From Phytopythium helicoides (taxonomy: Eukaryota; Oomycota; Peronosporomycetes; Pythiales; Pythiaceae), in assembly GCA_024867545.1 (NCBI GenBank), contig JANFNE010000012.1, forward strand, positions 620,001 through 684,000: 64,000 nucleotides of DNA, written 5' to 3'. This document shows, piece by piece, positions 30,520 through 42,612 of the stretch; the first letter of the stretch is position 1; each line of letters opens with the position of its first letter. The notes under the pieces were generated by a model. It did no database searches, was not told the origin of the DNA, and saw only the letters and a program-made list of their open reading frames with translations. The position numbers and the translations under genes were made by a program.

Positions 30520-31640
30520 GCTGACTTGGAGTGTTAAAGGTGACGAACCGAGTTTACGGGCGGCTCTTCTTGGCGAGTGTCGAGGCGGCGACGCCAATGG
30601 ATGGCGTTACCGGACGAAGATCGGAGCTGGTCGCCGGCTGATTGCGAGACCGCAGAAGAGGAAGTGACTATGGCTGGCGGCCGGCGCGCCGCTCGCGGGA
30701 GGGACGGGGGCGGGGCGACGCCGCGTTGTGGCGTTGATGGGAGATCGACGCGTGATAGCCGGTCACCCGCGCCCGGCTATGGATGTATGCAACGACTTTG
30801 CAGGCTGACGTACGCGTTCGGCTGCCCATCTCCCCTGCGGGACGCTCACAATACCGTTCTGAAAAAGTGCCATCGCTTGAGGCATTCTATTTAATGTAGA
30901 GATTTATTTTGTATAGTAAATATAAAATACTATAATCATTCTAGAGGAGTATATAGATTGTAAAAGGATGAGGCCAACGCACCTACCGCGGATTGCGCAG
31001 CTCCACGGGCGGGGTCAACATGCACTTTTGCCCGCGCCGATCGCGCCAGCGGCTGCTCCGGCACGTGCCGATGAGTTCAATGACACTTTGGGCCTGTTGG
31101 TGTTGCACAAGCCCCGTGTGCCCCCGCCAGGTCTGCTGCTGCGATTTCGTCGAGAAAGCTCGTGACCTCGGGGCGCTTGAGCCTCTGTCAGAGGGAAGCG
31201 GGCCATGCGACACCGCCTCGTCACGAGTGCAGAGCCGCCGCTGGTCCAAGCAATCGGCTGTAGTATCGACGCGTTTTTTGCCTCAGCGAGCGGCATGGAG
31301 CTCCGCAGCGCACCCACAAGGCCTGTCGCTCCGTGGAACGCAGCAGCTCAATGCGACGAACCGCTCACGATGGTTCGAAGGCGGCGAGCAAGCGACGCAG
31401 GCGCTGGCGTCTGGGTTAATAGCGGTGGAGTCACTACGTACAGCACCTGCTCGCCGATAGGACAGCCTCGGAGCGGCCTGTATCAGGCCCATTGGCATGA
31501 GGCGAGGCACTCAGGAAGCATGTGGCGAGGCAACAGCAACTTGCACTCCCTCCACCGACCAGTATTGAGAGGGTCACGCAGCTGAATCAGAAAAGGCAAC
31601 TTTTAGACCATCACTCTGCGTGTTGCACCGACATATCATT
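30520..31640. other. Intergenic region, MFS 2 to VPS13, with AT-rich patch
   Basis: About 1.1 kb. An AT-rich island (about 30885-30975) with the inverted repeat TATAGTA...TACTATA (30912-30918 and 30928-30934) interrupts GC-rich DNA. The following 600 bp (30990-31590) are open in several frames for 60-155 codons with Cys- and Arg-rich peptides. None has a motif I recognise, so no gene is called; a decayed element is possible. Confidence 0.45.
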
Positions 31641-34600
31641 CTACCGCCCGACGCCGAACAGGTCGAAGCCGCTGCTGTCGTCGTTGGAGCTCGAAGACGC
31701 GGCCGGCGCAGGCTCCGGCGCCTCGCCAAACAAATTGTACGCGGCGCTGTAGCGCGCGCCGGAAGCGCGGAGTCGCAGCACCAGCGGCCGCGGACCCGAG
31801 CGCACGAGCTCGCGGAACTGCGTCGTGTTGGTGACCGTCACACCGTTCACCGACAGGATCTCATCACCGGGGGAGATTCGCCCCGTGGCTAGCGCCGGTC
31901 CAGGCGCACCCGACGGCAGCGTCGTGCACTCGCGCACTAACACGGAGCGCCCACTTTGCTTGGCAATGATGCCCAGCGCTTGCCCCCTGAACGTGATTTC
32001 GTACTCTTCGTCGCTTGCAGCGCTGGATGCAGCAGAAGGGCGAGACCAATCGGCGCTCATAGGTACGACGTCGCCCATCGTACTGCTCCTGCGTACAGCC
32101 TCGTTGTTGCTGCTTGAAGGGCCACCAAACAGACTCGAGGCCGAGTCGGTCGCCATGGGTGGCGCAGTCTGGCGAAGGCTGCCACCTGCTTCGTAGCTGT
32201 TGCTACTGGCGCTCGCATGCAGGTCGTCTCCCACGATCGCAACGTTTGATGACCACCAGTTCTGCGTCTCTTGGTGTGTGAATGTAGCTGTGTAGCCCAG
32301 ATTGGCCTTCAACCGAGCCGTCTTTCGCGTCACGAACACGTTGCACGCGTTTGAGCGCACTTCAAAGTACACGTCTCCCGACGTCAGTGGCGTGGGTGTA
32401 TACCCAAACGCAAAGAGCACCATGGCACGGTCTGAGCGCCATTCACTCTGGCCCGTCGATGCCGACCGCGGCGCATCCAAAACACTCGCCAAGTGACGCC
32501 GACCGAGCGGGAGGATTCGCAACTCCGCGCCGTCACGTAATTGTGCGTTGATGACGAGAGAGTGCCGCGAATTGTTGAGAATCCCGAGTGCAACGCAGCC
32601 GCGCGCCTCGAGACCCGTGTGGTTCGAGTCCCAATCAAACACGAGATGCTTGACCATCTCCAAGAACTGTGTCGGCGACTGGCATTGCTCCAGTGCACGA
32701 GAGTGCTTGTTGATGATTTGACTATTGGAAAGCTGCTCGTAGCGAAAGCCGCTCGCGGACGCTAGTGACGGGTCCGTCTTACCGAGGATCGTCGATACGA
32801 GCGAAGTCACTCCTCCCGTCACGACACTTGTCACGAGCGAAGTCACTTGGATCGAGTCAATCAGCCCCAGTGCCTGTGACTTGACTGACTTCTCATAGAA
32901 ATTCGTTAATGAATCTGCTAGCACTTCTTGTGTTCCCATAGCGCGCGAGAGCTTGAATGCGTCGAGAACGAGGCAGGCGTTTTCAATCTTGAGCTTGAGG
33001 TTGGAGAGCCAAAAGCCTGCGTTCGGGTCAGGTTTCTGAACGTCACCCTTACCTCGACTGAAGCTTACGATCACCCGCACCGGAGCAATTTCGCACGCCT
33101 CAATGTAGATCTTGCGACCCGTGATCGATGTCATCGACACGTCATCTTCAGAAGCGCTAGGAACAAAGTATTGGAGAATGTTTGAATCGTCTGAGTTCTG
33201 CAGCATGGAGCTCGCGGCTTGCGAGAAGGATGAGTACGACCGATTCTCAAAATGCGTCACCGTCTCCTTTAACAAACGGTTCAAGCGATCAACAAAGCGC
33301 ATTGAGGTCGTGAGCCGCACGTCCTGTAACTCCACATGAAAGCGCTCGATCCACTTGTACTTGGCGTGGGCCTTCTCAAGATAAGTCACCTCCATAAAAT
33401 ACTTGCTGCGATAATCGTTTGACATAGACACTGGGCATAACACAATTGGGTTTTTCGATCGTGGCAGCAAATCCTCGATCTTGAGTCCCATTAGACTCAT
33501 CTTCGCCGATGTTGTCTCGGGGGATGAACTTGCCTCAAGATTAATTCGAGATACAGTCACACGCGCGACTTCTTCGACCTCTGCTTCGCTAACGAGCATC
33601 GGGTTTGTCGATCCAAATAGGTCGCCGTCGTCTTCCTTCTTATCTGCGATCGTCACGACAATTCCTGCTACTTGCGCATGAAGGCTGAGGCAATCCCATG
33701 TTGGGTGTGCTGGATTTGACACTGCAGCAGTTGCACTTTTGACGCTGTCTCTTGTGCTGTCCTCATCTAGCAGGGGTTCGTTGATGACAACGACGATGGA
33801 TGACTGCGATATGCTGCCACGTTTGACCTCAACCTGTAGAGGAACTCCAGCCTTTCCACTCCACCCAGTGCTGCGCTGCGGAATCAAAATATCCGATGTC
33901 GCGATACGGTCGACGGAGAAGGCGCCACTCCATTCATACTCTAGGTCGCCGATCACCGACATCCGGATCCTGGAGCGTGATCCGGTCACCCAATAGAGCG
34001 CGTACGTATCGCCAGGAGCAAGCACATGATGTGCCACGTTACCGTCACCGGTGCGATGGCTCTGCTGACCATCCTCGTACAAGAGCACGGTATGCGGAGT
34101 GTGGTTCATCACCAGATATCGCGGGAAGAAGCTCACAAGAGTCGTGAGCGAGCCGAAGTGCCGCGTCGCATAGTCCGCCGATACACCAAACTCGTACAGC
34201 ATGTTGCTAGCTGCCCCACCACTATTGGTGTTTCCCCGCATTGTCACGACCTCATCTTGCCAGCTGAGACGCCTTGGGTCTGCGATAAACCGCGTCGACC
34301 ACTGGCACACTCCTGTGCCGACACGAACTGTTGGTGAAGACGAGCTGTTGCCCGAGTCGCCAAACGTCGAGTAAGCACAAATCTGGGCATTACCGACCAG
34401 TGCCCGAGCCTCAAATGGCGGCATATACGCCTCCCCATCCGACTCGTTGCCGTAAAAGAGCTCCAACCCTGTACGATTGATGAACCAGATCTCCGCGTAA
34501 AGAGTCAAATGTACCGCCTTAGTTTCTGTGTCTTCAGTCACCTGCATCAGCATCTTAAATGGGCGACCGTCCATTCGCTCAAGCGTGATAGATAACACTG

Positions 34601-37600
34601 TTCCCATCTTAGTCCGTGGGTGGATGAGCTCTATCCACTTGCTCGACCGGCACCCCTGGATATTGAGACAAAATAGTGGTCGTTGCTGCTGATCGGTCCA
34701 CCAGATCCCGCAGCTGGCACCCACTTCCACGGTCTCACCTTTGCTGCCTCCGCCGTTACTTCCAACCCCTTGGTTGTTCATCATCACATTCCGAATTGAA
34801 AACGATATTGGCACCGGGAGCTTGTTGACGAGGACGATCGGCTCCGAGAAGGAAACCACGCGCAACGACTGCTCGATCGATAGTGACACTGCAAACACCG
34901 CACTCCGGACATCACTCGCGGCTCCTGCTGAAGCTTCGACTTTCAATGATACATCAGACCGTTGTTGAACCGGAATGGGTGCGCTCCATGAGAACGGAGG
35001 TATTCCGTCACGTGTAGTCGGACGGGCTCGCAATTCAGTGCCTAGCGACACGAGCAGTGGGATAGCCGACTCCTTTAGTGGTTGAAGCACTCCAATCTCA
35101 ACAGGTGCCTTCCATGCCGGATCGTTCACGAGCAGTTGGATCGGCATCGACATTTTGTTCACGACCTTGACCTGCGACGAGACGGAAAGTAGAATGCGTC
35201 CATCTACGAGCTTCGCGTAGCAATTGAGCGAGTAGTTTGACAGGTGACCGCCAACGTCCACAAGCGGAATGCGCGCGAGCCAAGTTGCTCGAAAATGATT
35301 CCTTGAACAGGTTGGAAAGAGTGTTGGCAAGCTGGACGCATAGTCGCATGTTTGCTGCTTCGCGCTCTGCGGAAGCATATTTGCGCACAACCCCGCTGCC
35401 GCGTCCAAGATTGTGTGTGTATCGTAGATCCGCAATGTCCCCACTGTGCACCACCTGGCGTGACGTGTCAACGCGTCCATTAGTGAGCCAGAATTCGAAA
35501 TCGACGCCGGTTTCATTGCGGACGACGCAAGGAGCGTGCTTGCGCTTTTCACGCGCATCTCGACTTGAGAGGGGGCTACCTCCTTTTGTTACGATAGGTG
35601 AATCTGGAGGAGAGCTGTCCAGCTCAGCAGTTCCACTCGAACGCCGCTTCCAAGCACCGCCCGCGGATGCCATCATTTCCAGCAACCCATGGGTTACAGT
35701 AATTTCCAGAGGATGATTCGCCGTCAAAATGATGTGCAGAGAGTTCTCCCCTGGTCGAGTTGGTGATCCATCGCCTTCCGTGTCGGATCCATTTGATGCG
35801 TCCAAGTAGACGCAACCTTGAACAGAAAGCTCCATACTCCACTCGGTGCACATGGGATGCCAGTCTCGCGTGTCGGGGTTGTAGTACGACATTAACACAA
35901 CAAAGCTTCCTCCTCCTGAAATTGTCGTTGCTGGTGGAGACGTGAACATCTTGCCGCCCGCGATTGCTTCGTCGTATGTAACGTTCAAAAAGAAGTTGCA
36001 GCGCTCGAGCTGGAACTGTGCCAGTCCCATATCGCATCCGTCGCAGTCGTTGATCAAGGTCAAGCACACCGAGCTGATTTCTAGCGTGAAATACCGATGC
36101 ACCTCCAGCGCACTTGACCCTTCAGATGCTGTGATGGCTGGAAGGCGCGAGGCGACAGAATCGCGCTAGTAGATGACGCTGGAGCATCCAGCGTCTCGCT
36201 AGCGGTAGCTACTGCACTTTTCTGTTGAGTGTATCGCTGCACAGATCCGTTTAGAGCATCCGCCATTTCCAGCGCTAGACTCACATCGTCGTGTGAGATG
36301 AATACGTCGATCGGTGTAAACCGCAGTGCGACAATTTGCTGCTTTTGCCGAGCGTGAGGGAACAGGTCACTAATCTCAACGTGGAGCTCACATGGCTCAA
36401 TGATCTGAATAAGCGCGGCGATATCCGTTCCAACACTGAAGCCATCTGACTGGCTTGGAATGCAACAACCTTGGCGGTTTGCGTTTGCGATGAGAACTTC
36501 AACTCGTCGAGCATCCAAGACAAGGCTGCTTTGAATGTCGAAGTCAGAGCTCGTGGCATCGCCTTCTTTACCACTGTTGGGTTTTGACCCAGGCTTCCAG
36601 GTGTACAGTACTGAAAAGTCGGCGACACACGAAATTCTGGGGCTGTTTGGATCGCAGCAGTTTACTGGGACAGCGATACCTACCCGCGTGGCAGACACAT
36701 TCACAGTCACTGCCATTTCAGGACCATGCGCATCACGCAGAATCTCTGAGATACTGTGCCGTCGTTTCTTGTCTGACGACGGAGATAACATACTGTGAGC
36801 TCCGCTCAAATCTGATACGGACCGAGCTAGATCTCGATGGGTCGCATCAGCTAATCCGTTGGGATCAGGCTTTGTTGGCAACATAAAGAAATCTGCGAGC
36901 ACCATCAGCGCCTCAGGAATGACAATGCCCGTCACTTGAGAGAGTCTCGCGTCCAGTTGGCAAGTTCTCGCGTCTTCGTTCCACGAGTAGGTAACCATGG
37001 TAGGCTGATCGCATAGCATCAGTGTTCCGTGCTGTCCAATCAGTTCCGAGGCACTGGTTCCGCTTTTATCCGCATCAAGTAGGTATTCGCCAGCTAGATC
37101 CCGAATTGAGAGTGCACCGATACCAATTTCGAGCTTAGGATCCAAATCACGAAGCTGCTTCGACCCAAACGAAAACTGATCAGCTGTGAGGATAGAAAAC
37201 GCTGAGCTGTTGTCTGAAATGGCTCTGAAAGTCTGACTCACTAAGCCATCGACGATATCAGAACGTTGAGGCGCTGATTGGGGCGAACGTTTGACTCCCT
37301 CAGGTATCAAGCGGCACTCAACGCTCTTCATCGTAAACAGCGTGCTGATTGTCACCATCTCCGCATTAGGGTCGAGGTAGGTGTAATTCACCGTCGGTCG
37401 AAGCGATATTCCGTCCCCACTATCTTCATTATCGACTGCATACTGCGTGGCAGAACCTCCAATCTCATCAGCTCCGAAGTTTTCCATGATGAGTGCCACA
37501 AGAGACAGATAACCAGTACGCATCAAGCTGATCTTGACTCGGTCGAGCTCTGACTCGATTGTAAAACGCGGAAGGAACATCGGATCATCCTTGAGGCGCA

Positions 37601-40600
37601 CGTTAGCCGAGATTAAGTCCTCCACACAAATTGTCATCTCGATCGGCTCTTCGAGTATATCGACGTATCGGAAGTCGTCGTTGTTGCCAACCGTAGTTGC
37701 CTGCATCAAAATCAAGCATGCACAAAATCGCGCCTTCACGAGAGAGATATCCTTGATGTCTGCTCCAACACTCCCAGGCAACTTACGCATGTCGCTAGGA
37801 GCCACTGTTCGCTTCTCTACCGTCTTCTTTCGCTGCTCAGAGGGGACCGGTCCCTTCGTAATGAACAACTACTAGATGGGAAGTGGTCTAGTTTTAGTGT
37901 TTCTGCAGTGACCTTCAAGTGGTTCGCGTCCCCAATGCGCAGAGGTAATACCAGAGACGGCTTTGAGATCGAGACTTGAATCACCATTGATGCCTCATCT
38001 TTGCTCAAGAGAAGCTGTGTTGCATTCACCAAAGTCTGGTTCACCATGGCACCCATGACGCCCTCAAGCAGATAGTCAACCAGCTCTAGAATCTGCTGGT
38101 GGAAGTACACAACCCGGATGGGCCGGAACTCGAGTAGTAGCGTACTCTTCTCCGCCAGGCTCTCGGCTGGTGTAAATTGAAACTCCAAGAGCGCCTGTCT
38201 TGTATTGGCTATCCCACTCACATCAGAGGGCAATAACACTTCACGCTCGTCCAGTCCAACTAGTGGTGAGTAAATCGGGTGCTTCACCATGCTCTTATCC
38301 GTCACAACAAAGTTTCCAACGTGGCCGGTAGCGTGGAAGGCTGTACTTTCGTCCTCCGAGCTTGAAAGTGACTCGCTGATGTGACCCTCAACATGGACTG
38401 CCGCATCTTTCATGGCCAGCTGAACCAACTGTCGGCCCATCTGGTCCTTGTTGAACGTGATGCTGAATTGCACCAACGATGCCCGCAGTAATACAGCAGG
38501 AAGCGATGCTACTTCCGGATCAACAAGTTGAGGGCTATGGTGTTCGTGTGCTGTGCTTTCTCTGCACTCTTTACCTGTAGAATCACCAGTGATGTTCTCA
38601 ACCATGGAAGGGTCAGGGGCTTCTTCAAGTGCATCTTCAAACTCGTCAAAGTCATCGTGGTATTGAAGCGACGATGCGTAAGCTGAAATAATGCGGTATA
38701 GTAGAGCCATCGAGGACGGATTCCACTGGATGTCAAGGATGTGGCAACGAACCTCGACTAGCATCCGAGTTGCCTCGGCTTCAAGGCGCTTGATATCCGC
38801 TGAGGTTGCCGCGGAATTAAATCCAAGCACGCGAACTGATATAAGATCCTGGTCGACCGCCGACCCAGTAGAAATGAGCTTGTAGAAAACAGAAGATGGG
38901 TTGTAGAGTTTGTCTTCCATCACTAGCGACTGTAGCCGGGCTTCGAACACGTAATGCGATGCAAAAATGCTTGAATCAAGACCTATTTGCTGTAACCGAA
39001 TCACAAACGCGTCCTTCGTCAACGACTCGCGCACATTTATCACAATCTCTCCCAAAGAAAGCCGGACGCGCATGATATACTTCTGTGGTGTAGAGCTGGT
39101 AACGCTTCCAGTTGTAGCGACCGCCTTAGTGATTACCTGTGCACTTTCTTCACTCATTTGGGCGATATCATCTCCGCGAACTTCCTTGACTAGGCTCTGG
39201 AACTCAGCAGAACTCGTTGATGCAACCTGCTGTCCAGCAGCAATGATTGACGAGTGGATACGTCCTAGTGCCACGAGCTGATCTTCGCATACAGACACAG
39301 AGACACTAGGCACATTTGCTTGAATTTCTAGCTGAGGGGTTGCAAGTGCGGCCCCGCGTGCTGGATATTTGATCCGACTAGTTTGTAGAAGAGTCTTCAC
39401 CGAGAGATCTAGCGTAAGCTCTTCAACAAGTCGCGCAAATTCCTGAAGCTTGGCATCGGTCCACTTCAGATCTTGGCAACGCCCTAACAAGACACGAACC
39501 TTCGACATATTTAGCCGCCATGCAAGTTGTCGCGCGGTACAGTCACCTGTGTCATCACTTCCGGCCACAACAGAGAGTTTGTCGTTGGCAAAACTCAGCT
39601 TGCCAAAATCCACAACGAGAACTGCTCCCGTTTGCTCAAACGAGTTTTCAGGGATGACAATCACTGGCGCATTAACGTCCACCAGAACATCGTACTCGAT
39701 TGACTTTCGTCGAGTATCTATTGACTGCATCACGGCCTCGTCGTCTTGCTGGTCGTCCGAAAAGATCCAATCTGATACGGATGTTGTCGCAAATTGCCAA
39801 ACTTTCTCGAGTTGTTCATCAGGGAGCAGACTCACAAAGAAGTGATGGAGCGAGAATGCAAACGACGGATCCACCATAAGGCGAATAGGCATGCAGTTGA
39901 AACGAACTTGAAGCGTTGATGTGTTGTCTTTGGCCTGCTGCTTTGCATTGTTTCGCATGCTAGCATCCAAACTCATGCAGGGCAACTTTCGATCGGCTTC
40001 ACTTGTAAATGGAGACATCGTGCAAAACGTGTAGAAGGGAGTTTTGAGCGCATCAGAGTTCAGCACCTCAAAATGTTGTAGTCGGAAGCGGGCATCCCAT
40101 TCCTCAAACGGCTGGACGTTTACCGTCAATGAACCTGTCATTTTTGCGCTGGCAAAAGCTCGACGCTGCCCTGCTTGGTAAAGTTCCAAGCTACCATTTG
40201 TCAGCTGGATCTTCACAGAGAACAAATTGCATCCGGATGGGACAGTGTAGCTGGTTTCCTTGAGTACCACTTGGTCATAAGCTTCCTTGAGGTCAGCACG
40301 CCCCTCCGCCGTGAGGATCGAGTCCTCCTCTACATCAGTGCTACTCGAATCACTTTCAGTTGAGCCACCGAAAAAGTATGAATACCACGATCCGCCACTC
40401 TGTTGGGCACTCGCCGCCGCTGCCTTCGCGGACTCTAATTTTTTCCTCTCAGCTTCCCGAAGCTCTTCTTCTTCAGCGATATCTCGCGCAGCCATAATAA
40501 CATCAACGGGGTAAATCATTTCGTACTCGGACTTGAATCGACCATGCTTTGACTCAGGTTCGAGTGGGGACTGCCTCCGTAGCTCCATTCGGAAGGCTTC

Positions 40601-41834
40601 AATATACATTTTCAGCTCAATCAACGACCTTGACACGCTCGACCAGCGCATTTTCGCCACCTTGGTAGAAATAGCCTTCTTCGTTGTGCTCGCATTTTCG
40701 GCAGGTATCGTAGAAGTATTTTTTCTACTGCGTGCCAACACAAGGCGAAAGCTGTAGTCCCACCATTCTCGTGGACGCTCCATTGCACTGTGGAACGGCC
40801 TTCGTCGAGCGTTGGCGAAATGCGCCTCCACGACCCGGCGCCCGAGGAACGCCTTGTTGAGGAACATGATGTCTTCATACTGCTCTCTCGAGATGCCGCA
40901 CGCGAGCGACTCAATCTTGGCTGCAATTGCATACTTGGCAGCCATAGCGTAGTCCTGACTCTCGTTTTTGGTCAGCTGAACTGCGAATGAGAGCGGCTGC
41001 AAGATCCACATGCGCTGTCCCGACGGACCATCCTGCAATGAGGTGAGCATGTCCTGCATCTCCTGTGCAATGTTGTCGCGCTTATAGAGCATGTCACCAG
41101 CTCCATCGAGCCGATCCCAGTACACGCCGAGGCGCGTGAGCGACGCGGCCTTGTGCGTGAAGGCGGCCTTACCGGCGCTGCGGTCGACGAACAGGTCGCG
41201 GCCCTCTGCGTCGGTCGAGTGGAAGCGGAAGGCGTCCATCATAATTCCGCAGGCAAACGGGTGCGCGGGGTTGGAAACATCGTCCTCATAGCGCAGGTGC
41301 ACATCCCGCAGCGTGACCTGCAGGTTGTCGACGATGCGCTCCGTGAGGCGCGAGAGGAAGGTGCTCTCGTCCTCGCCCTCGAAGCGCGCCTGTTGCGTGA
41401 AGCGGTCGTGCTGGCGCACGAGCTCAAGGCGCTCGATCTGGTTCTGCTTGTGCTGCCTGCGCTCAGCAGCCGAGGGTAGCGCCGCGTTGGGCGCCACGAG
41501 CGCCGTGACGCCCTCAATCGAGACCTGCACGCTGGCCGAGCCCAGCTGGTTCCAGGGCACCACCACGTGCACGCGCTCGACGGCGCCGCGCACCACGCGT
41601 ACCGGCAGATTGAGCTCAGCAAGCGCATGCGGCTTGAGCGCGAGCCCCTGCAGCGTGAGCTCGCCGCTCCAGAGCCCCACCTGCAGCGAGTCGCTGCGCA
41701 GCCCGTCGACGTACTTTCCGAGCTGCGCCTCCAGCACCTGCGCGCGCGGGCGAGAGCGGCGTCAGCGCGGCGCCGCGGCCAGCAGAGCCTCGCTAGCGCA
41801 GCGTACGCACCGACGAGATGATGGCCTTGGCCAT
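31641..41834 (-). CDS. VPS13: VPS13-family bridge-like lipid transfer protein with C-terminal PDZ domain
   Basis: Minus strand. Exon 1 (41834-41811) encodes MAKAIISS. A 73-nt intron (41810-41738, GTGCGT...CGCGCAG) leads into VLEAQLGKYVDGL, restoring a chorein_N start. About 3370 aa in total, the usual VPS13 size. The coding signal then runs in blocks 41737 to about 37860, 37868 to about 36130, about 36150 to about 35270, and about 35270 to 31641, each in a new frame. The junctions have no room for canonical introns, and one falls on a CGCGCG run, so indels are likely. Domains: chorein_N, the long lipid-groove region, a SHR-BD/VAB-type block (WSGKAGVPLQVEV), the VPS13 C-terminal region, and last a PDZ domain (ITFRGQALGIIAKQS...GRISPGDEILSVNGV). 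It moves lipids in bulk at membrane contact sites. Confidence 0.9.
41738..41810 (-). other. First intron of VPS13
   Basis: 73 nt, donor GTGCGTAC, acceptor CGCGCAG. It explains why the long frame has no ATG: the start codon lies in the 24-nt first exon. Confidence 0.75.
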
Positions 41835-42612
41835 GGCGGCCGCGCGCGTCCTGCCGAGGGGGGAAGAAGCCGACGCCCCGCTGCTTGAGCCTGGAGAAAA
41901 GACGGAAATGATGCGATTACGCTCGAGTGCAGCTTTTTGTCGCTAAATTACGGCGCTAGACAAGTTGAAGTGAACGATCGGCTCTTCAAGACCAAGCAGC
42001 CTCTCGATTGCAGCTCCAGAATGCAATGCACACGTTTGCCAGTGGCGAGGTGCTGCTACCCGTGCACGCATTTTTGCGGCGTGTTTGTCCATGGACGTGG
42101 AGCTTTGTGCTGTCAGCTCACATTCAACGCACGATTCGCTTGAGATGTCATTGTAGAGGGGCTTCGTCGAAAATAAAGCGGCTCAGCCGAGCTCGAAAAT
42201 CTCATGGACCCATCAAGCTCACAATACATCACCACAAGCCACTCAGGGCAGTCGAATGGGACCCAACACGTATGCTCGGAGTCTATGACTGCCCGGAGCA
42301 CACCTCAACACAAAGTCCCCATTTTTAGATGGCGTGCACCGATTGCGGGCCATTGTAGCAACAGGAGGCTCGAGTGTGCTTGGAAAAGACTTGCAAGGAA
42401 CACCAGCGTGCGGCGAACAGCCATTCAGAGTACGCACTCGCGTTCTGATCTTATCGCGGCATTCAGCTGTGTCATATGGTCCTCCTTGCTGCCACCAATC
42501 AACGGAACGACGCTTACCATTCGTTGTTTAGTGTCGATCCTGCATCCCAGTGGCAATTTCTCCGACGCCATGAGCGAGTCGCTCGACGACAAGGACGCAC
42601 CACTACTGAGAG
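41835..42612. other. Divergent promoter region, VPS13 / MATE 3
   Basis: About 780 bp without a supportable gene. On the minus strand TCATTTCCGTCTTTT (41911-41897) resembles the first half of the oomycete initiator and lies about 63 bp before the VPS13 ATG. An ATG at 42570 opens an 18-codon frame, MSESLDDKDAPLLRDDDR, just before the MATE 3 start and in another frame. Confidence 0.45.

Noticed and set aside
10110..30531. One large inverted duplication explaining both MATE and MFS pairs
   Set aside because: The midpoints of the two inverted tracts differ (about 19173 and 23281) and the gene order is not mirrored.
30993..31585. Overlapping Cys/Arg-rich frames as a gene or transposase
   Set aside because: No conserved motif, multiple competing frames; left as unassigned.
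32615..32640. tRNA T-loop-like string GGTTCGAGTCCC
   Set aside because: It lies within the VPS13 coding region and has no acceptor, D or anticodon arms around it.
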